64,000 nt of DNA. Source: Diphasiastrum complanatum (taxonomy: Eukaryota; Streptophyta; Lycopodiopsida; Lycopodiales; Lycopodiaceae). Numbering within the stretch: the first letter of the stretch is position 1; the number at the start of each line of letters is the position of its first letter. The translations under genes were made by a program, and so were the position numbers. The stretch spans positions 6,499,165-6,563,164 of the forward strand of contig CM055100.1 in NCBI GenBank assembly GCA_029204225.1. Reading direction: 5' to 3'. The notes beneath the pieces were generated by a model that made no database searches, had not been told where the DNA came from, and saw only the letters and a program-made list of their open reading frames with translations. This document shows positions 20,000 to 31,384 of the stretch, piece after piece.

Positions 20000-22900
20000 C
20001 TATTGTAGGACGCACTGCAACATCGATGATGTCTTCCACTTGGCACTTGAAAAAGCGTGGATTTTCATTTGCTTCCGTAAAACCAGGTGCTTATTATCCA
20101 CAAAATTTACTTCCCAAAATTGGAAGTCTCTCAATTGGCCGCTACATACCAGTCCTCTTGAGCACTTCTTGTGAATCATGTTCGTCTCGTCGTCGCGCTG
20201 TCTGCTTTCGCTCGCTCATCTTTCGGTCCAGGGCTTCAAAAACTTGGAAGCGGAGCTTACTTCCAAAATTAAAGGCCCCCAGATATTCTCTTATCTTTTC
20301 TATGAACCCCATTTTCTGCTAGTCTTCCACCATGGTCACATAGCGTGACGACATGAAGGCCACTCTGTAGTATAGCCTGGCCATCATCTCATGGTCTTCT
20401 TATGACTAGAGGGCCGTATTTGGATTGATCCTAATTGGATATAAGCCTCGATCCCAGAAACACTCTTGATGCATCAGAAAATCCATGGATCTGCAATATT
20501 CAACATTTTTTGCACGCAGAGATCAGCACTTGACTTGTATTTGTGCCCGAAGTCTAGTAACTGTAGCCTCAGATCATCTGGGGTGGTTCTTTCTGTAATT
20601 CCCGGAATGACTGGCCAGTTTACTAACTCCACTCAAGGCTTTTCCACCGGCCATGAGTTTCTGCATTTGAGTGGCATGTAGAAGGGATCCACTCGCTTTC
20701 ATGTCAGTGCCTTCAAATACTCCTGAAGTCACCTGTTATCCTTCAGGACTTTACTTCGCCATTCTGGCTACGGTTGTAGCGCGACAATGATCTCGGCCCT
20801 GGTAGAATATTGGCTTTGATCTATATCTTCTTTGCCTCCCCTCATGTTGGGAGGGTATTTCTTCTCAAACTTCTCTGACTCTCTCGTGTCATCCAGTTTG
20901 CCTCTGGGCCTGGTAGGAGAAGTTGTCCTACGTGGTTGGGATGACCTTTCTAGATAATCGTCTAGGGCCTTGTGCCCGTATCTTTCTCTTTTTTTCGCTC
21001 GCTTGTCGGCGACTCATCTGCACCTGTGTCTGGTCTGGGCGAGAACCTTCTCATTTCTGATTAGTCTGCCAAGAAGTCATCATCACCCCCCCCATGTCCA
21101 TGTTAGTTTCTGGAAGGTTGGGAATGGAATGATCTGGGGAGAGGGGTGCGGGGGTGAACGGTTTAGGAGGAGGTGTAATCAACAAGTTATACGCAACAGT
21201 GAGGGAGTTGAGTTGTTGGAGGAACTCATCCCGTCGGGCTTTGTAAGTGTCAGCTGGACCTTTTGATGGGCCCATTATTTGGCTAGGAGGTGATGAAGAA
21301 AGAAGAGATGGAAGAATTGGGTAAGTTGGAATGAATGTTTCTGAAAAATCAAATGCGGAGTAGGAGAAAGGATTAAAGGTGGGAGGGGGTCTGAGAAAGC
21401 TCATGGAAGCAGCACCGGTTCTCTGGCACCCGATCTTGAGCTACTGTCTGATGGGTGGGTTTGCCCGTCTTGATTTCCTGTACCATCATTCTCATCATCA
21501 TCCTGTGGCTTTATTGGTTGAGCACCTGCTTGAGCCTTGCATGTCGTGTCCCATAGTTGGTTCACCTTGTCCAAGACTTGTTGCAAGGCCTTCGTAGTAT
21601 CTTCTAGCTACTTTTGGGACTCCAGGATGATCTTCTCTTGTTTGGCCACAATGTTTTCGAAGTTTCACTTTTTGGCTTCTCTTTCCTGGATTAACCTTAC
21701 ATATTTTTCCATCCGGATGGCTGAGGCCTGTGGGGCCTAGGATTGAATATCCTCGGGCTTGACTAGAAAAGCATCGACTATCATTGCACTCGATGATCCA
21801 TCTCGTATTTGGTCGATTTGGACCATCTGGTGCTTCAGTTGTTGCTAAACCTCTTCCAAAGTGGATTTCTGTCCGGCCATCACGGATCTGTTTTCTACTG
21901 TCTCTTTTTCTTTTTCTTTGGCCAGCCTTTGATAATGCACTTGGTGCTAGCTCACCAACCAATGCATGTGGTAGCTTGTTTCGGATAGGCCTATCATCGA
22001 ACGTTTGGCTGCTTCAGTGAGCTTTTCAGGGTTAGTGAGAGTTGGATATTGATCTGGAGTGTAGAATGGTGAGGCTAAACTGAAAAATAAACGTGGTGTT
22101 AGAGCTGAAGATGGAGGTGGAGGTGGAGGGAGTGGAGGGATTTGACTTCTTCTTGGTTGCTTCTGTTTTTTTGGCTTGTCGTCGCTGATTTCCATCAGAT
22201 TCACAACATCAAAGTATTGCGAGGTGTCAAGTGTGTGGACTTGCTGGGCTTGTGGTTGCTGAGCCGCTTCTGTGTCCTGGGGACTGGATATCCCCACTCC
22301 TCCCCCTCTCAAAACTTGTGCCAGTGGTGATGTTGGTGGCGTTGGCGTAGTAATCAATGTGGGTGGGGTGGTGGCTTCATCTGGATGACTTGTGACTTGA
22401 GGTACTGTCGCGCGTCAGGTGCCAGTGTTGAGGTAGTTTCTCCATCACCCCCGTCGATGGCATGTGAGGGTGACGAGTGTTGTTGTGATGTTGTTGATGA
22501 GCTTCCACCATCTGCCATGGAACCATGTAAAACTGATCCCACCGGTGACGTGCTCCCAGCTTGAAGCTTCTCTTGCCTCCATTGTTGCCGTGTGCCCGGC
22601 AACTGAGCCCTTGAGGTATCTGCCTATTGAGCTCTGGAAGTTGCAATTGTTTGTGGATCCTGTGGTGGGCTTCTTGGCTTCTGCACCAGAGGGAAGATAC
22701 TGGTGTTGACTCGTTTAGCCTGGGACCCCGATGGTGAAGTGGTCCTTGCACGCTTGGATTCTTACGTTCAATGGGAACTTCCCATGCTTTGTCCGCAAGC
22801 GACAGTTGTTGTTGAAGCTTTGGCCCATTTTGTACTTGATGCAGAGTGATATCTATCATCAGTATATTGTGATGGGATGCTTGTTCTTAATGTAATCATG

Positions 22901-23485
22901 AAGACAATTTGAAGCAAATTGTGCCCAATCATAGAGGTTCTGGGCATGCAGTCGTGAATCTGCCATCATGTGAAATAGGGACATGGGTACTCTCAGCACT
23001 TTCATTCGAGGCTTTTGTGTGCATCTGGTGAGATATGCACATGCTGCTTGAAGTTGCTTGTCGTTGATTGCTTCCAGTCTGTACCCATACTTATTCTTTC
23101 ACTTGGTCATAGAGGGATCAATATACTTGAAATATGTCGTTTGCTCGATATTTTGGAGTGTCCTTGTGACTGTGTTTGGTCCTCGTGGGAACCCATAAGA
23201 TTGCAAGTCAACTGCCGCAAAAGATATGTTATGGACATAATTCCTGATAGGGGGAACTATAATTTGATATGATCTTGCCGTGGTATGATAATTGGCATAT
23301 GCCATGTGTACCAGATACGGACTTTGATAACCTATCAAGACAGGGATCTGAAATTTGATTTCCTTGAAGAAGGACTCCGCCTGCTGGTACCAGGTTTGCA
23401 TCTCTGTAAGGTCTAACTTGCATAGTAGGATGTCGAGCTTGCTTGCTTCGGGATCATCTGAACTTGAACTGGGATTGGACGACAT
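20000..23485 (-). pseudogene. ORF-X of gypsy element E, degenerate
   Basis: The gene is read on the minus strand from an ATG at 23485. Part 1, to about 22866, is a globular region with one in-frame TGA at 23101-23099. Part 2 (about 22860-21950) is a Pro/Gln/Ser/His-rich linker in shifting frames, including a run of prolines near 22120. Part 3 (about 21940-21520) is a coiled coil rich in Lys, Glu and Gln with several stops. After another Pro/Ser linker, part 4 (about 20950-20000) aligns with the C-terminal region of F: FEKKYPP, PEWR, WPVIPGI and ARLYYRVAF in the same order. It ends next to the PPT and 3' LTR. The position between pol and LTR, on the same strand, is clear. I recognise no domain, and it is broken by stops and frameshifts. 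Confidence 0.55.
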
Positions 23486-23574
23486 GGTGGGAAAATGGAA
23501 GAAGGAAGATTCTGGAAAAACTTGTTCGGTTGAGATGTGAGACAGTGGAAAGGGCATCGATTGAGATGTGAAGG

Positions 23575-24300
23575 GTTGGGCTCCGATTGATATGTGAAGT
23601 GGAGGACTTCGGTTGAGTTTGTAAAGGGTTGGGTTCGGTTGAGATGTGAAGTGGAGGACTTTGGTTGAGATGTGAAGGGTTCGGCTCCGGTTGAGATGTG
23701 AAGTGGAGGACTGCGGTTGAGTTTGGAAGGAGGTGGCTCCGGTTGAGATGTGAAGTGGAGGACCTCGGTTGAGTTTGGAAGGAGAGGGCCCCGGTTGAGA
23801 TGTGAGACAGTGGAAAGGGCGTCAGTTGAGATGTGAAGGGTTGGGCTCTAGTTGAGATGTGAAGTGGAGGAATTTGGTTGAGTTTGTGAAGGGTTGGGTC
23901 CGGTTGCGATGTGAAGTGGATGACTTTGGTTGAGATGTGAAGGGTTGGGCTCCAGTTGAGATGTGAAGTGGAGGACTTCGGTTGAGTTTGGAAGGAGGGG
24001 GCTCCAGTTGAGATGTGAGACAATGGAAAGGGCATCGGTTGAGATGTGAAGGGTTGGGCTCCGGTTGAGATGTGAAGTGGAGGACTTCGATTGAGTTTGG
24101 AAGGAGGGGGCTCCGGTTGAGATGTGAGACAGTGGAAAGGGCGTTGGTTGAGATGTGAAGGGTTGGGCTCCAGTTGAGATGTGGTGGAGGACTTCGGTTG
24201 AGTTTGGAAGGAGGGGGCTCCGGTTGAGATGGGAAGTGGAGGACTTTGGTTGAGATGTGAAGGGTTGGGCTCCGGTTGAGATGTGAAGTGGCGGTGTGGA
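23575..24300 (-). repeat. Tandem array, 26-base monomers (array 1)
   Basis: About 25 copies of a monomer starting GGTTGAGATGTGA or GGTTGAGTTTGGA. Most units are 26 bases and some are 31; variants alternate in a loose higher-order pattern. It lies between E pol and ORF-X. The 339-codon minus-strand ORF over it (24473-23454) is Pro/Ser/His repeats and looks like a by-product of the array. Confidence 0.85.
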
Positions 24301-24914
24301 ATGGTTCGGAAAGTGTGTGGGGAGTGATGTATGAAAGGGTTTGGAAAGTGAGATATGTGGAAGATGGCTATGTTAGATAGAGTGGCGTGGGTGGTAAATG
24401 AAAGAGGATGATGTAAAGGAGGGTGAACAGAGTGAGGTCGAGTTAAGAAATATAGGGAGTGGAATAGGAGCAAGTGGAGGTGTTTGACAATGGTTGTAAT
24501 GTTATAGATGTGGATTTGTGAGGAATGAATCGTGTTGAAGGTATATGGTTTGTGATAGTGATTTTAGGATGTTCAATAGTGTGACAAGAGCATGATGAGT
24601 ACTCGCGTGACACTACCCCTCAGCATGCGAAACTTGAAATATGAGGTATTCTGTCGGCGACGGTGGTATGGAAAGTTTCAGTGATGATGCTCACAAGGGA
24701 GAGGTAACGATGTAGAGATGGTGTGAAGATAATGACTGAAGGATTGAATAGTCGAGCGCCAGGATTGGTCATGATAGCAGGAAGATCGTCGCAGATCGTC
24801 GCCAGAAAATAATTGAGCTTCGCACTTCGTTGAGGTGCGAATGGCTTCGGGGTGAGGGCATTTATTGCTGCCGTTGTTTGGTTGCAAGGGAGATGAGATG
24901 TACCAGTTCGTGAA
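24301..24914. other. Spacer between the two arrays
   Basis: About 600 bases without a recognisable gene, part of the E region between pol and ORF-X. The 301-codon minus-strand frame at 25583-24678 passes through it but has no recognised domain. Confidence 0.4.
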
Positions 24915-25245
24915 ATTGGAATGTAGGTCCTCCGGTCGAGATTTGACAGAACTGCTTCGGTCGAGATCTGAAGGACTGCTCTGGTCGAGATCTGAAGGAC
25001 TGCTCCGGTTGAGATCTGAAGGAAGGCTCTGGTCGAGATCTGACAGAACTACTTCGGTCGAGATCTGAAGGAAGGCTCTGGTCGAGATCTGATAGAACTG
25101 CTTCGATCGAGATTTGATAGAACTGTTCCGGTCGAGATCTGAAGGAAGGCTCCAGTCGAGATTTGAAGGAAGGCTCTGGTCGAGATCTGACAGAATCACT
25201 TTGGTCGAGATTTGATAGGAGCACTTCGGTAGAGATTTTGAGAAA
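24915..25245 (-). repeat. Tandem array, 24-25-base monomers (array 2)
   Basis: About 13 copies of a unit starting GGTCGAGATCTGA followed by AGGACTGCTCT or CAGAACTGCTTC. It shares the core GGTYGAGATNTGA with array 1 about 700 bases away, so the two are diverged relatives. Arrays in this place are known for plant Tat/Ogre-type gypsy elements. Confidence 0.85.
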
Positions 25246-25637
25246 ATCTCATGATGCATATAGGGATCTGTTTGATGCAAGTAAAGAACTCCAAAGAAAA
25301 TAGGATTGTAGCTCAGAGTAGAAGTTCTTATGAAAGAGACGTATCTCCAGGAATGTTGGTTACCCTGAGATACCAGTGAGACAGAGGTGAGGTGACCGAA
25401 GTGTGAGAATGATTTCCTAAGGTGTAGCCTATCAGTTGTTGATCTAGAACATCCATGACCCATGAGTATGAACAGAAGGAGAAAAAAAAAAAAAAGGAAA
25501 ATGCATAGAATGTACATAAGTAATGATATGAAGTATAAACAAGAAATGAGGTGAACAATAGGCATGAAAGACGAGATGTACAAGGAAAGGAATAAAATAA
25601 CATGAAAATAACATTTTTTTTTTCAAGGGAAAAGATC

Positions 25638-27604
25638 CTAAATTGGGTCAACAAAGAAAAACTCTTCGTAGTACCGCCGTAGACAACCACCGTTTACGAC
25701 AGTGTCTAGGAGTGTTCCGTCGAGTGTTTGTAACTGGACTACACCATTAGGAAATATTTTGTTAATAACGTATGGCCCCTCACTTCTGACGAAGGATAAT
25801 CTTCGTTGTGGCTTCAACAGAAAAGTGGCCACCTCCAATGCCCTCATGAGCCTGAGATATTATTGGTCGTATCTCAGATTCATAAGCACATCGTCGAACA
25901 ATGCCGTCAATGCCCCTTTTGTAAAGTTGTCCTGCAATTAACTGAAAGGACACTGCTTTTATTAAAAAAAAAAAAATTTCCGTTGTAGTCAGGCCTTCTT
26001 TTAGTTGGTCCGTTGTGAGGAACTGAGTGATCTCCTCAACCCATAAGGGTGTAGCATCGATCTGAAAAAGACACGCATCAGGAAGATCATCATTGACTGG
26101 TGCAGTTGGTTTTTCAGCACTTGGTAGTCTGGAAAGGTGGTCCGCCATGAAATGTTGGGTCCCTTTCCGAATGACTACAAGAAAATTAAATTTCTCCAAA
26201 ATCAGTAGCCATCGATCTATTTGCCCGTCTTACAGGACTTATTAACGATATATAGGAGTTCTTGATGGTGTGTGTACAAAGCAAAGGTTTGGCCTAATAA
26301 ATAATGTTGTAGTTGTTGTACCGCATAGACCATTGCCAATGCTTCTCTCTCGGTAGTTCTATAGTTTACTTCAGCACGCACCAGTTGCCTGCTTAAGAAA
26401 CATATAGGAAAATCTTTGCCATACTCATCCAGTTGTGCAAGGAGACCTCCAATGGCATATTTACTTGCATCAGTATGCACATGGAATTCTTTCGTGTAAT
26501 CTGGCGAGCGGAGTATGGGAGCCATCGTGAGGGCTGTTTTCAACTCCTCAAAGTCCTTAATTCATTCTTCGGTCCATAGCGGATCTACCACAGCTAAATA
26601 AACGAGGCGTGCCTTGCTGGCATCGTCGATTATAAAGATGCGATAATAGTTGGTATGACCGAGGAAGACATATACTTCCTTCACTGTTGCAGGTAGGGGC
26701 ATGTCCACGATAACCTTGATTTTTGATGTGTCGGTAGAAATATCGTCCTTTGATATTATATGCCTGAGTACAACCCCGTGGGTGGCCCATATTTGGCATT
26801 TATCAAGGTTTAGTGAGATGCCAAATCTACAACAACGAATGAAGATTTACCCAAGGTGTCTAGGTGTGTAGCAGCGGAAGAATGTACACCTAGATCATCG
26901 AGATAAATCTCCACGACCCGATATAACAGATCTTGAAAGGCCAATTGCATGACCCGTTGGAAAGTTGAGGAGGTGTTACATAAGCCAAAAGGCATAACGT
27001 TATAAGTGTAAATGCCGCTCTCTATGGCAAAAGCCATTCTATGTTTATCTTCAGGGGCTATTTGAACAAGAAAATAACCGCTGAATCCTCCCAAGAAGCT
27101 GAAAGCTTCAGCTCCTGGCATTTCCTCTAATATTTGGGTCGTTAAGGGCAAGGGAAAATGGTCTTTCTTCATAACCGCATTTAGGTTCTTGAGGTCAACA
27201 CAGAAATGAAGCTTGCCATTTTTCTTGGGTACAACCACAATGGGTGATACCCAATCAGTATGTTGGACTTCATAAATGAAGCCAGCATCCAGCAATTTCT
27301 TGATATCCTCATCGATCCTCTCATGATAGACTGGGTTACTGCGGTAAGGTTTAGCCCTAACAGGCTTAGCATTGTCTTCTAGAGGAATTTGATGTACTAC
27401 TATTTCAAGGAGGATTCCTTTCATTTCGGTATAATTCCATGCTAATACATCCCTGTATTTGCGTAATAAAGTTTCTAGATCAGACAGTTGGGTTGACAAC
27501 AGATGTGCACCAACATGAACTATGTGATCTATGTCCTCATCTTGGCAAAGTGAGCTCTGCCACAACCACCATCCTTCCTTGAAAATGTGTTGATCTTCAG
27601 CAAC
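25638..27604 (-). pseudogene. Gypsy pol of element E, degenerate
   Basis: Minus-strand order: RT (27400-26810; WVSPIVVVPKK, FGLCNTSSTFQRVM, and YLDD near 26910), a gap in other frames, RNase H (26543-26217; HTDASKYAIGG, REALAMVYAVQQLQHYLLG), a linker (ADHLSRLPS), the integrase zinc region (HEGIGGGHFS near 25830), then directly a chromodomain-free C-terminal module (SEGPYVINKIFPNGVVQL) ending at about 25640. The integrase catalytic core between the finger and the C-terminal module is missing. Several stops and frameshifts are present. The lineage is Tat/Athila-like by motif style; this is my inference. Confidence 0.85.
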
Positions 27605-27868
27605 TTGTTCTTTTGCCTGCATTCTTCAGCAATAAGAACATCATGCAGAGCCTCCAAAGATAATAGCTCCTCCTTGATAGCATAAGATTACACAAAATTT
27701 GCATACTCTTTCCTAAGTTCATTAAGGACTACTTGAATAAGTTCACTGTTCTCTAGAGTATCTCCTATGCATGCTATCTCTCTATGAAGATCTTTAACTC
27801 TCATTACAAAACTTGAAGCACTTTCATCAACTCTTTGGAAACTAGAAAAGATCTGATTTTTAAGAGTA
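27605..27868 (-). pseudogene. Copia gag fragment (minus strand)
   Basis: Minus-strand translation gives a mid-gag segment: TLKNQIFSSFQRVDES, then VMRVKDL, then a VLNELRKEYANFV block, matching the gag of A1 at residues 105-165. One stop follows. It abuts gypsy E near 27604 and an oppositely oriented copia pol end at 27868. Confidence 0.8.
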
Positions 27869-28164
27869 AAAGTCTTGATGAGGATAATCTTCCCTTGATC
27901 AAATGTGACAACATATCGGCACAAGCTCTTGCAAACAATCCTATTTTTCATGCAAGAAGCAAGCATATAGAAGTGGCACATCATTTTGTAAGGAAAAAGC
28001 TCATTGGAGGTGAAATCAACTTGGAACACATCAACACATCTTCATGTATTGCTGATCTTCTCACAAAGCCACTTTGCAAAAGTGCCTTCTCAAAGCATAG
28101 GTCTAATCTTGGTCTTATCTCAAGATCGATGCTTGATCCACATTATATACATTTTTTGGAGGAG
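27869..28164 (+). pseudogene. Copia pol C-terminus with PPT
   Basis: Plus-strand tail of RNase H: CDNISAQALANNPIFHARSKHIE, then ADLLTKPL. It is open through the PPT TTTTTTGGAGGAG and on into the LTR (stop at 28198-28200). Upstream domains are missing. Confidence 0.85.
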
Positions 28165-28453
28165 TGTCAAAATATTGGAAAAATCTATCTAATGTTGTGA
28201 GTAGGGGTCCTAAAAATTCCAAAGATGAATTAAGCTCTTTTGGCTTAGTAAAGACCCATCTTAGAATAAAATATTCAAGGTAGGTAGAAGTAGAAACTTG
28301 AGCTACCATAGGAATTGCCATTTGTACTTTACATGCCACATTTAATGTCTGAAAAGGCTAGGTGGCACAATTAGACATAGTGAGGTGGCTTGGATAAGTC
28401 TAGATAGCTTGAAAGGTGGACTCACAACTCCAATTCAACTCAAAGTAGGAGGA
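28165..28453 (+). repeat. Truncated LTR, K type
   Basis: TGTCAAAATATTGG starts just after the PPT. The 289 bases match, in reverse, the LTR at 39779-39191 until CAAAGTAGGAGGA, then stop. The rest of the LTR is deleted. Confidence 0.85.
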
Positions 28454-28483
28454 TTATAGAATCTATTTTCCCTCAACCTCAAC

Positions 28484-30190
28484 TATAATTGAGAGTAGAG
28501 ATGTTATCCATAAAGATCAAAAATACGTTCTTGAGGAGGCCGAGTTCAAAGATTCTCACAAAGATACTCCAATCATTACTCTTGAAGACTATCATGGAGA
28601 GATGGGGCCGAGAATTGAGGAGGAGTCACCTCGAATCTTTTCACCTAGGAGATCTCAAAGAGAAAGATTTGAGCCTAGAAGGCTTACCTATGAAGATAGA
28701 GGCAAGCAAGTGGTTGTGCTTATTTTAGTTCTCATGAGGAGCCGAAAGATGTATACGATGCTCTTAACTCGAAGGAATGGTTGTAAGTGGGTTTTTTGAA
28801 TCAAGTATAATCAAGATGGTACAATCAACAAGTACAAGGCTAGGCTTTGTGCCAAAGGTTTTGCTCAAGTTTATAGACTTGATTATGAGGAGACCTTTGC
28901 TCCAGTTGCAAAGATAGTATCAACTAGAATCATAATTTCTCTTGCTTGTTTTTTCAATTGGCAAGTTCTTCAACTAGATGTCTCTAATGCATTTCTAAAT
29001 GGGTATCTATAAGAAGAGATTTATATGGATCAGCCTATTGGGTTCATCCATGACAAAGAAAAAGTTTGCTTGCTCTTCAAAAGTTTATATGGATTAAAGC
29101 AAGCTCAAAGGTCATGGTATTCTCTACTTAACATCTTTCTTGAGTCACTAGGATTTAATCTTAGTAACTATGATCCTTCCTTATATGTCAAGTTTCTTGA
29201 TAAAGATATTGTCATCCTTCTTATTTATGTTGATGATATCATTCTGACAAGAAGTTGCATCAAGTTAGTTGAGAAAACCAAGATTGCACTTGGAAAAGAG
29301 ATCAAGATGCAAGATCTTGGAAAAATTCACTATATTCTAGGATTGGAGATTGACTTTCTTATAGATAAAGCTTTCGTATGTCAATCTAAGTATGCTCTTT
29401 CAATGTTAAAAAAGTTCAATATGTTGAATTGTAAGATTATATAAACACCTATGGAGCAAAATGTAAAGGACTCTAACAAAGGTGATGAAAGATCCTTCAT
29501 GGATATCACACTTTTTAGAAGTCTTATAGGCTCCTTAATTTGGATCACAATAACTAGACCTGACATAAGCTTTAGTGTTCATAATTTGAGCCAGGCTATG
29601 CAAAATCCTTATGTTTATCATTGGAAAATGGCCAAGAGAGTGCTTAGATATATATCTTCAACTTTTGATTTTGGTTTATTGTATAAAAGTGAAGATCATC
29701 TGTTATTGGGTATTCTGACTCGGATTTTGCAAGTGATAGAGCAGATCGAAAATCTACAAGTGCTTATGTCATATATCTTGGAGGAAACTTGATATCTTGG
29801 CTTTCCAAAAAGCAAGATATTGTATCACTCTCATCATGTGAAGCTGAGTACAAGGCACTCACTACAACAACAAAGGAAGTGCTTTGGATCAAGAGGTTAC
29901 TAGTGGAGCTAAGGATAATCATGGAAGAGGATCTACCTATGATCATGTGTGACAACATTTCAGCCCAAGCCCTTGCCAACAACCCAATATTCCATGCAAG
30001 GAGCAAGCATATTGAAGTTGCACATCACTTTGTGAGAGAGAAGCTCATTGAAGGTGAGATCAAATTGGAGCACATCGACACATTATCTTGTATTGCTGAT
30101 ATGCTTACGAAACCTTTGAGCAAAAGTTCTTTCATCAAGCATAGAGCCAATCTTGGAGTTATACCAAGATCCATGTTCAAATCAATATAG
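28484..30190 (+). pseudogene. Copia pol, 5'-truncated (element M): integrase tail, RT, RNase H
   Basis: Starts inside the integrase C-terminus (SRDV block), then the linker RLTYEDRGKQ. A frameshift follows near 28710, then RT (GCKWVF, stop, NKYKARL, ETFAPVAK, YVDD near 29229-29240) and RNase H (CEAEYKAL). In-frame stops interrupt it near 28798, 29011 and 29442, and the frame shifts near 29695. The reading frame ends at TAG 30188-30190 just before a PPT (TTTTTAGGAGGAG). Not functional. Confidence 0.88.
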
Positions 30191-30207
30191 ATTATTTTTA
30201 GGAGGAG

Positions 30208-30551
30208 TGTTAAAATTGAAAAACAATCCATATTGATTTCTTGGCTTGCTACAAATGTTGTACCATGCAAGTATGTAGCTCATTAATGCAAAATGCCAAG
30301 TTTGGCCTGCATAGAACTCGAGCTACATGGTTATGTAATATCTAGATTGAAGAATACAACTTGCATATAGTTTGTAGACATAGAATTAGCAAAGTCATGC
30401 TTGTAGAAACTCGTGGCAATTCACATGCATTAATTGTAAGTGATCCATAGTGACATGCAAGGCATGCACAAAGTGTAATGGACACATGCATGATTATTTG
30501 TACTTTGTTAGTTAGAACTAGTACACTTGTAAAAAGTTGGTAGAATATCAG
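30208..30551 (+). repeat. Truncated LTR, H type (plus strand)
   Basis: TGTTAAAATTG follows the PPT. The first about 345 bases match the reverse of 34431-34085. At GTTGGTAGAAT the match stops, and sequence resembling the family leader (post-PBS) follows, so the LTR 3' part and PBS are deleted. Confidence 0.85.
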
Positions 30552-31081
30552 GATGTACAAAATTTTGACTTTTCACACATGTGAAAACCAGAATACATCA
30601 TTTGACTCTATCTCCTCTATGTTAGATCCAAAGGTACTAATATTATAGCTTGTTGGAAAGCTATAAGAGTCCTCTTTCCATTGCAATTTGTCTCAATTCA
30701 TTCTGATGACCCTAATAGGAGTTATAAGCTCTTAAAGAGGGTAGGGAGAGACCCAAAACCTGAGTGGACACTTTTTAATTTGAATATATTGCATGCATGA
30801 TTCATCATTCACAATTTTGGTACTCAATCTGAGATAAAATTGGATAAGACAAGTTTCTATTGTCATAGTCACATCATTTCACACAAAGGATTGTGTTCTG
30901 AGTTGAATGTGTGTTTCTAGAGTGTGTTTCATTCATTTGAAACTTGTGGGAAAATTTGACATCAGAATTTGTTGCATGATTTCAATAGGTTGGATCAACT
31001 TTGCATGTTAGATTCTAGATTGAAAGAAAAGCAACAACTCAATTCCATTTTGTTGTCCAATTTACAAGAGTCTTCACATTC
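30552..31081 (+). other. Copia leader sequence, H family
   Basis: Resembles the reverse of the leader at 33480-32880 (shared phrases around GATCCAAAG, TTATAGCTTG, GGAAAGCT). Includes a G-box-like TTCACACATGTGAA at 30572-30585. No ORF. Confidence 0.6.
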
Positions 31082-31384
31082 ATGGCATCTATAGGAGATT
31101 TTCTCTTTGAAAGTAGTGAGAGACTAGATACCTTCAACTATTCAGTTTGGAAGGATAGGATAGAATTCTTGTTGGTTCTATATGGAGTAGTGGACATTGT
31201 ATCAAGAATTAAAGTTGAACCTGAAGCTTATGATGAGCCTCAGAGATTCAAGAAGAGAGCAAGAATTGCTCTACATATCATCAAATTGAACATCTCTGAT
31301 GAGATGTTGAGAGAAATAGGTTCATGCATCTCAGCCAAGGAGACTTGGGAAACTCTTAAGTCCATTCATGAAGAGCTCCATGAT
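31082..31384 (+). pseudogene. Copia gag N-terminus, truncated
   Basis: ATG at 31082 leads into the standard copia gag start (SIGDFLFESSERL, NYSVWKDRIEFLL) and the first half of the UBN2-type domain. It breaks after KSIHE at about 31375, where antisense RNase H sequence begins, so the last residues are not gag. This is one arm of an inverted junction. Confidence 0.85.

Noticed and set aside
23454-24473. 339-codon minus-strand ORF of Pro/Ser/His/Thr repeats
   Set aside because: Coincides with tandem array 1; the open frame follows from the repeat units lacking stops rather than from a gene.
23575-25245. CRISPR-like regular short repeats
   Set aside because: Units are contiguous 24-31-base tandem repeats without unique spacers, in a plant retroelement.
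24678-25583. 301-codon minus-strand ORF
   Set aside because: Half is array 2 translated; the rest has no domain and a hydrophobic low-complexity start.
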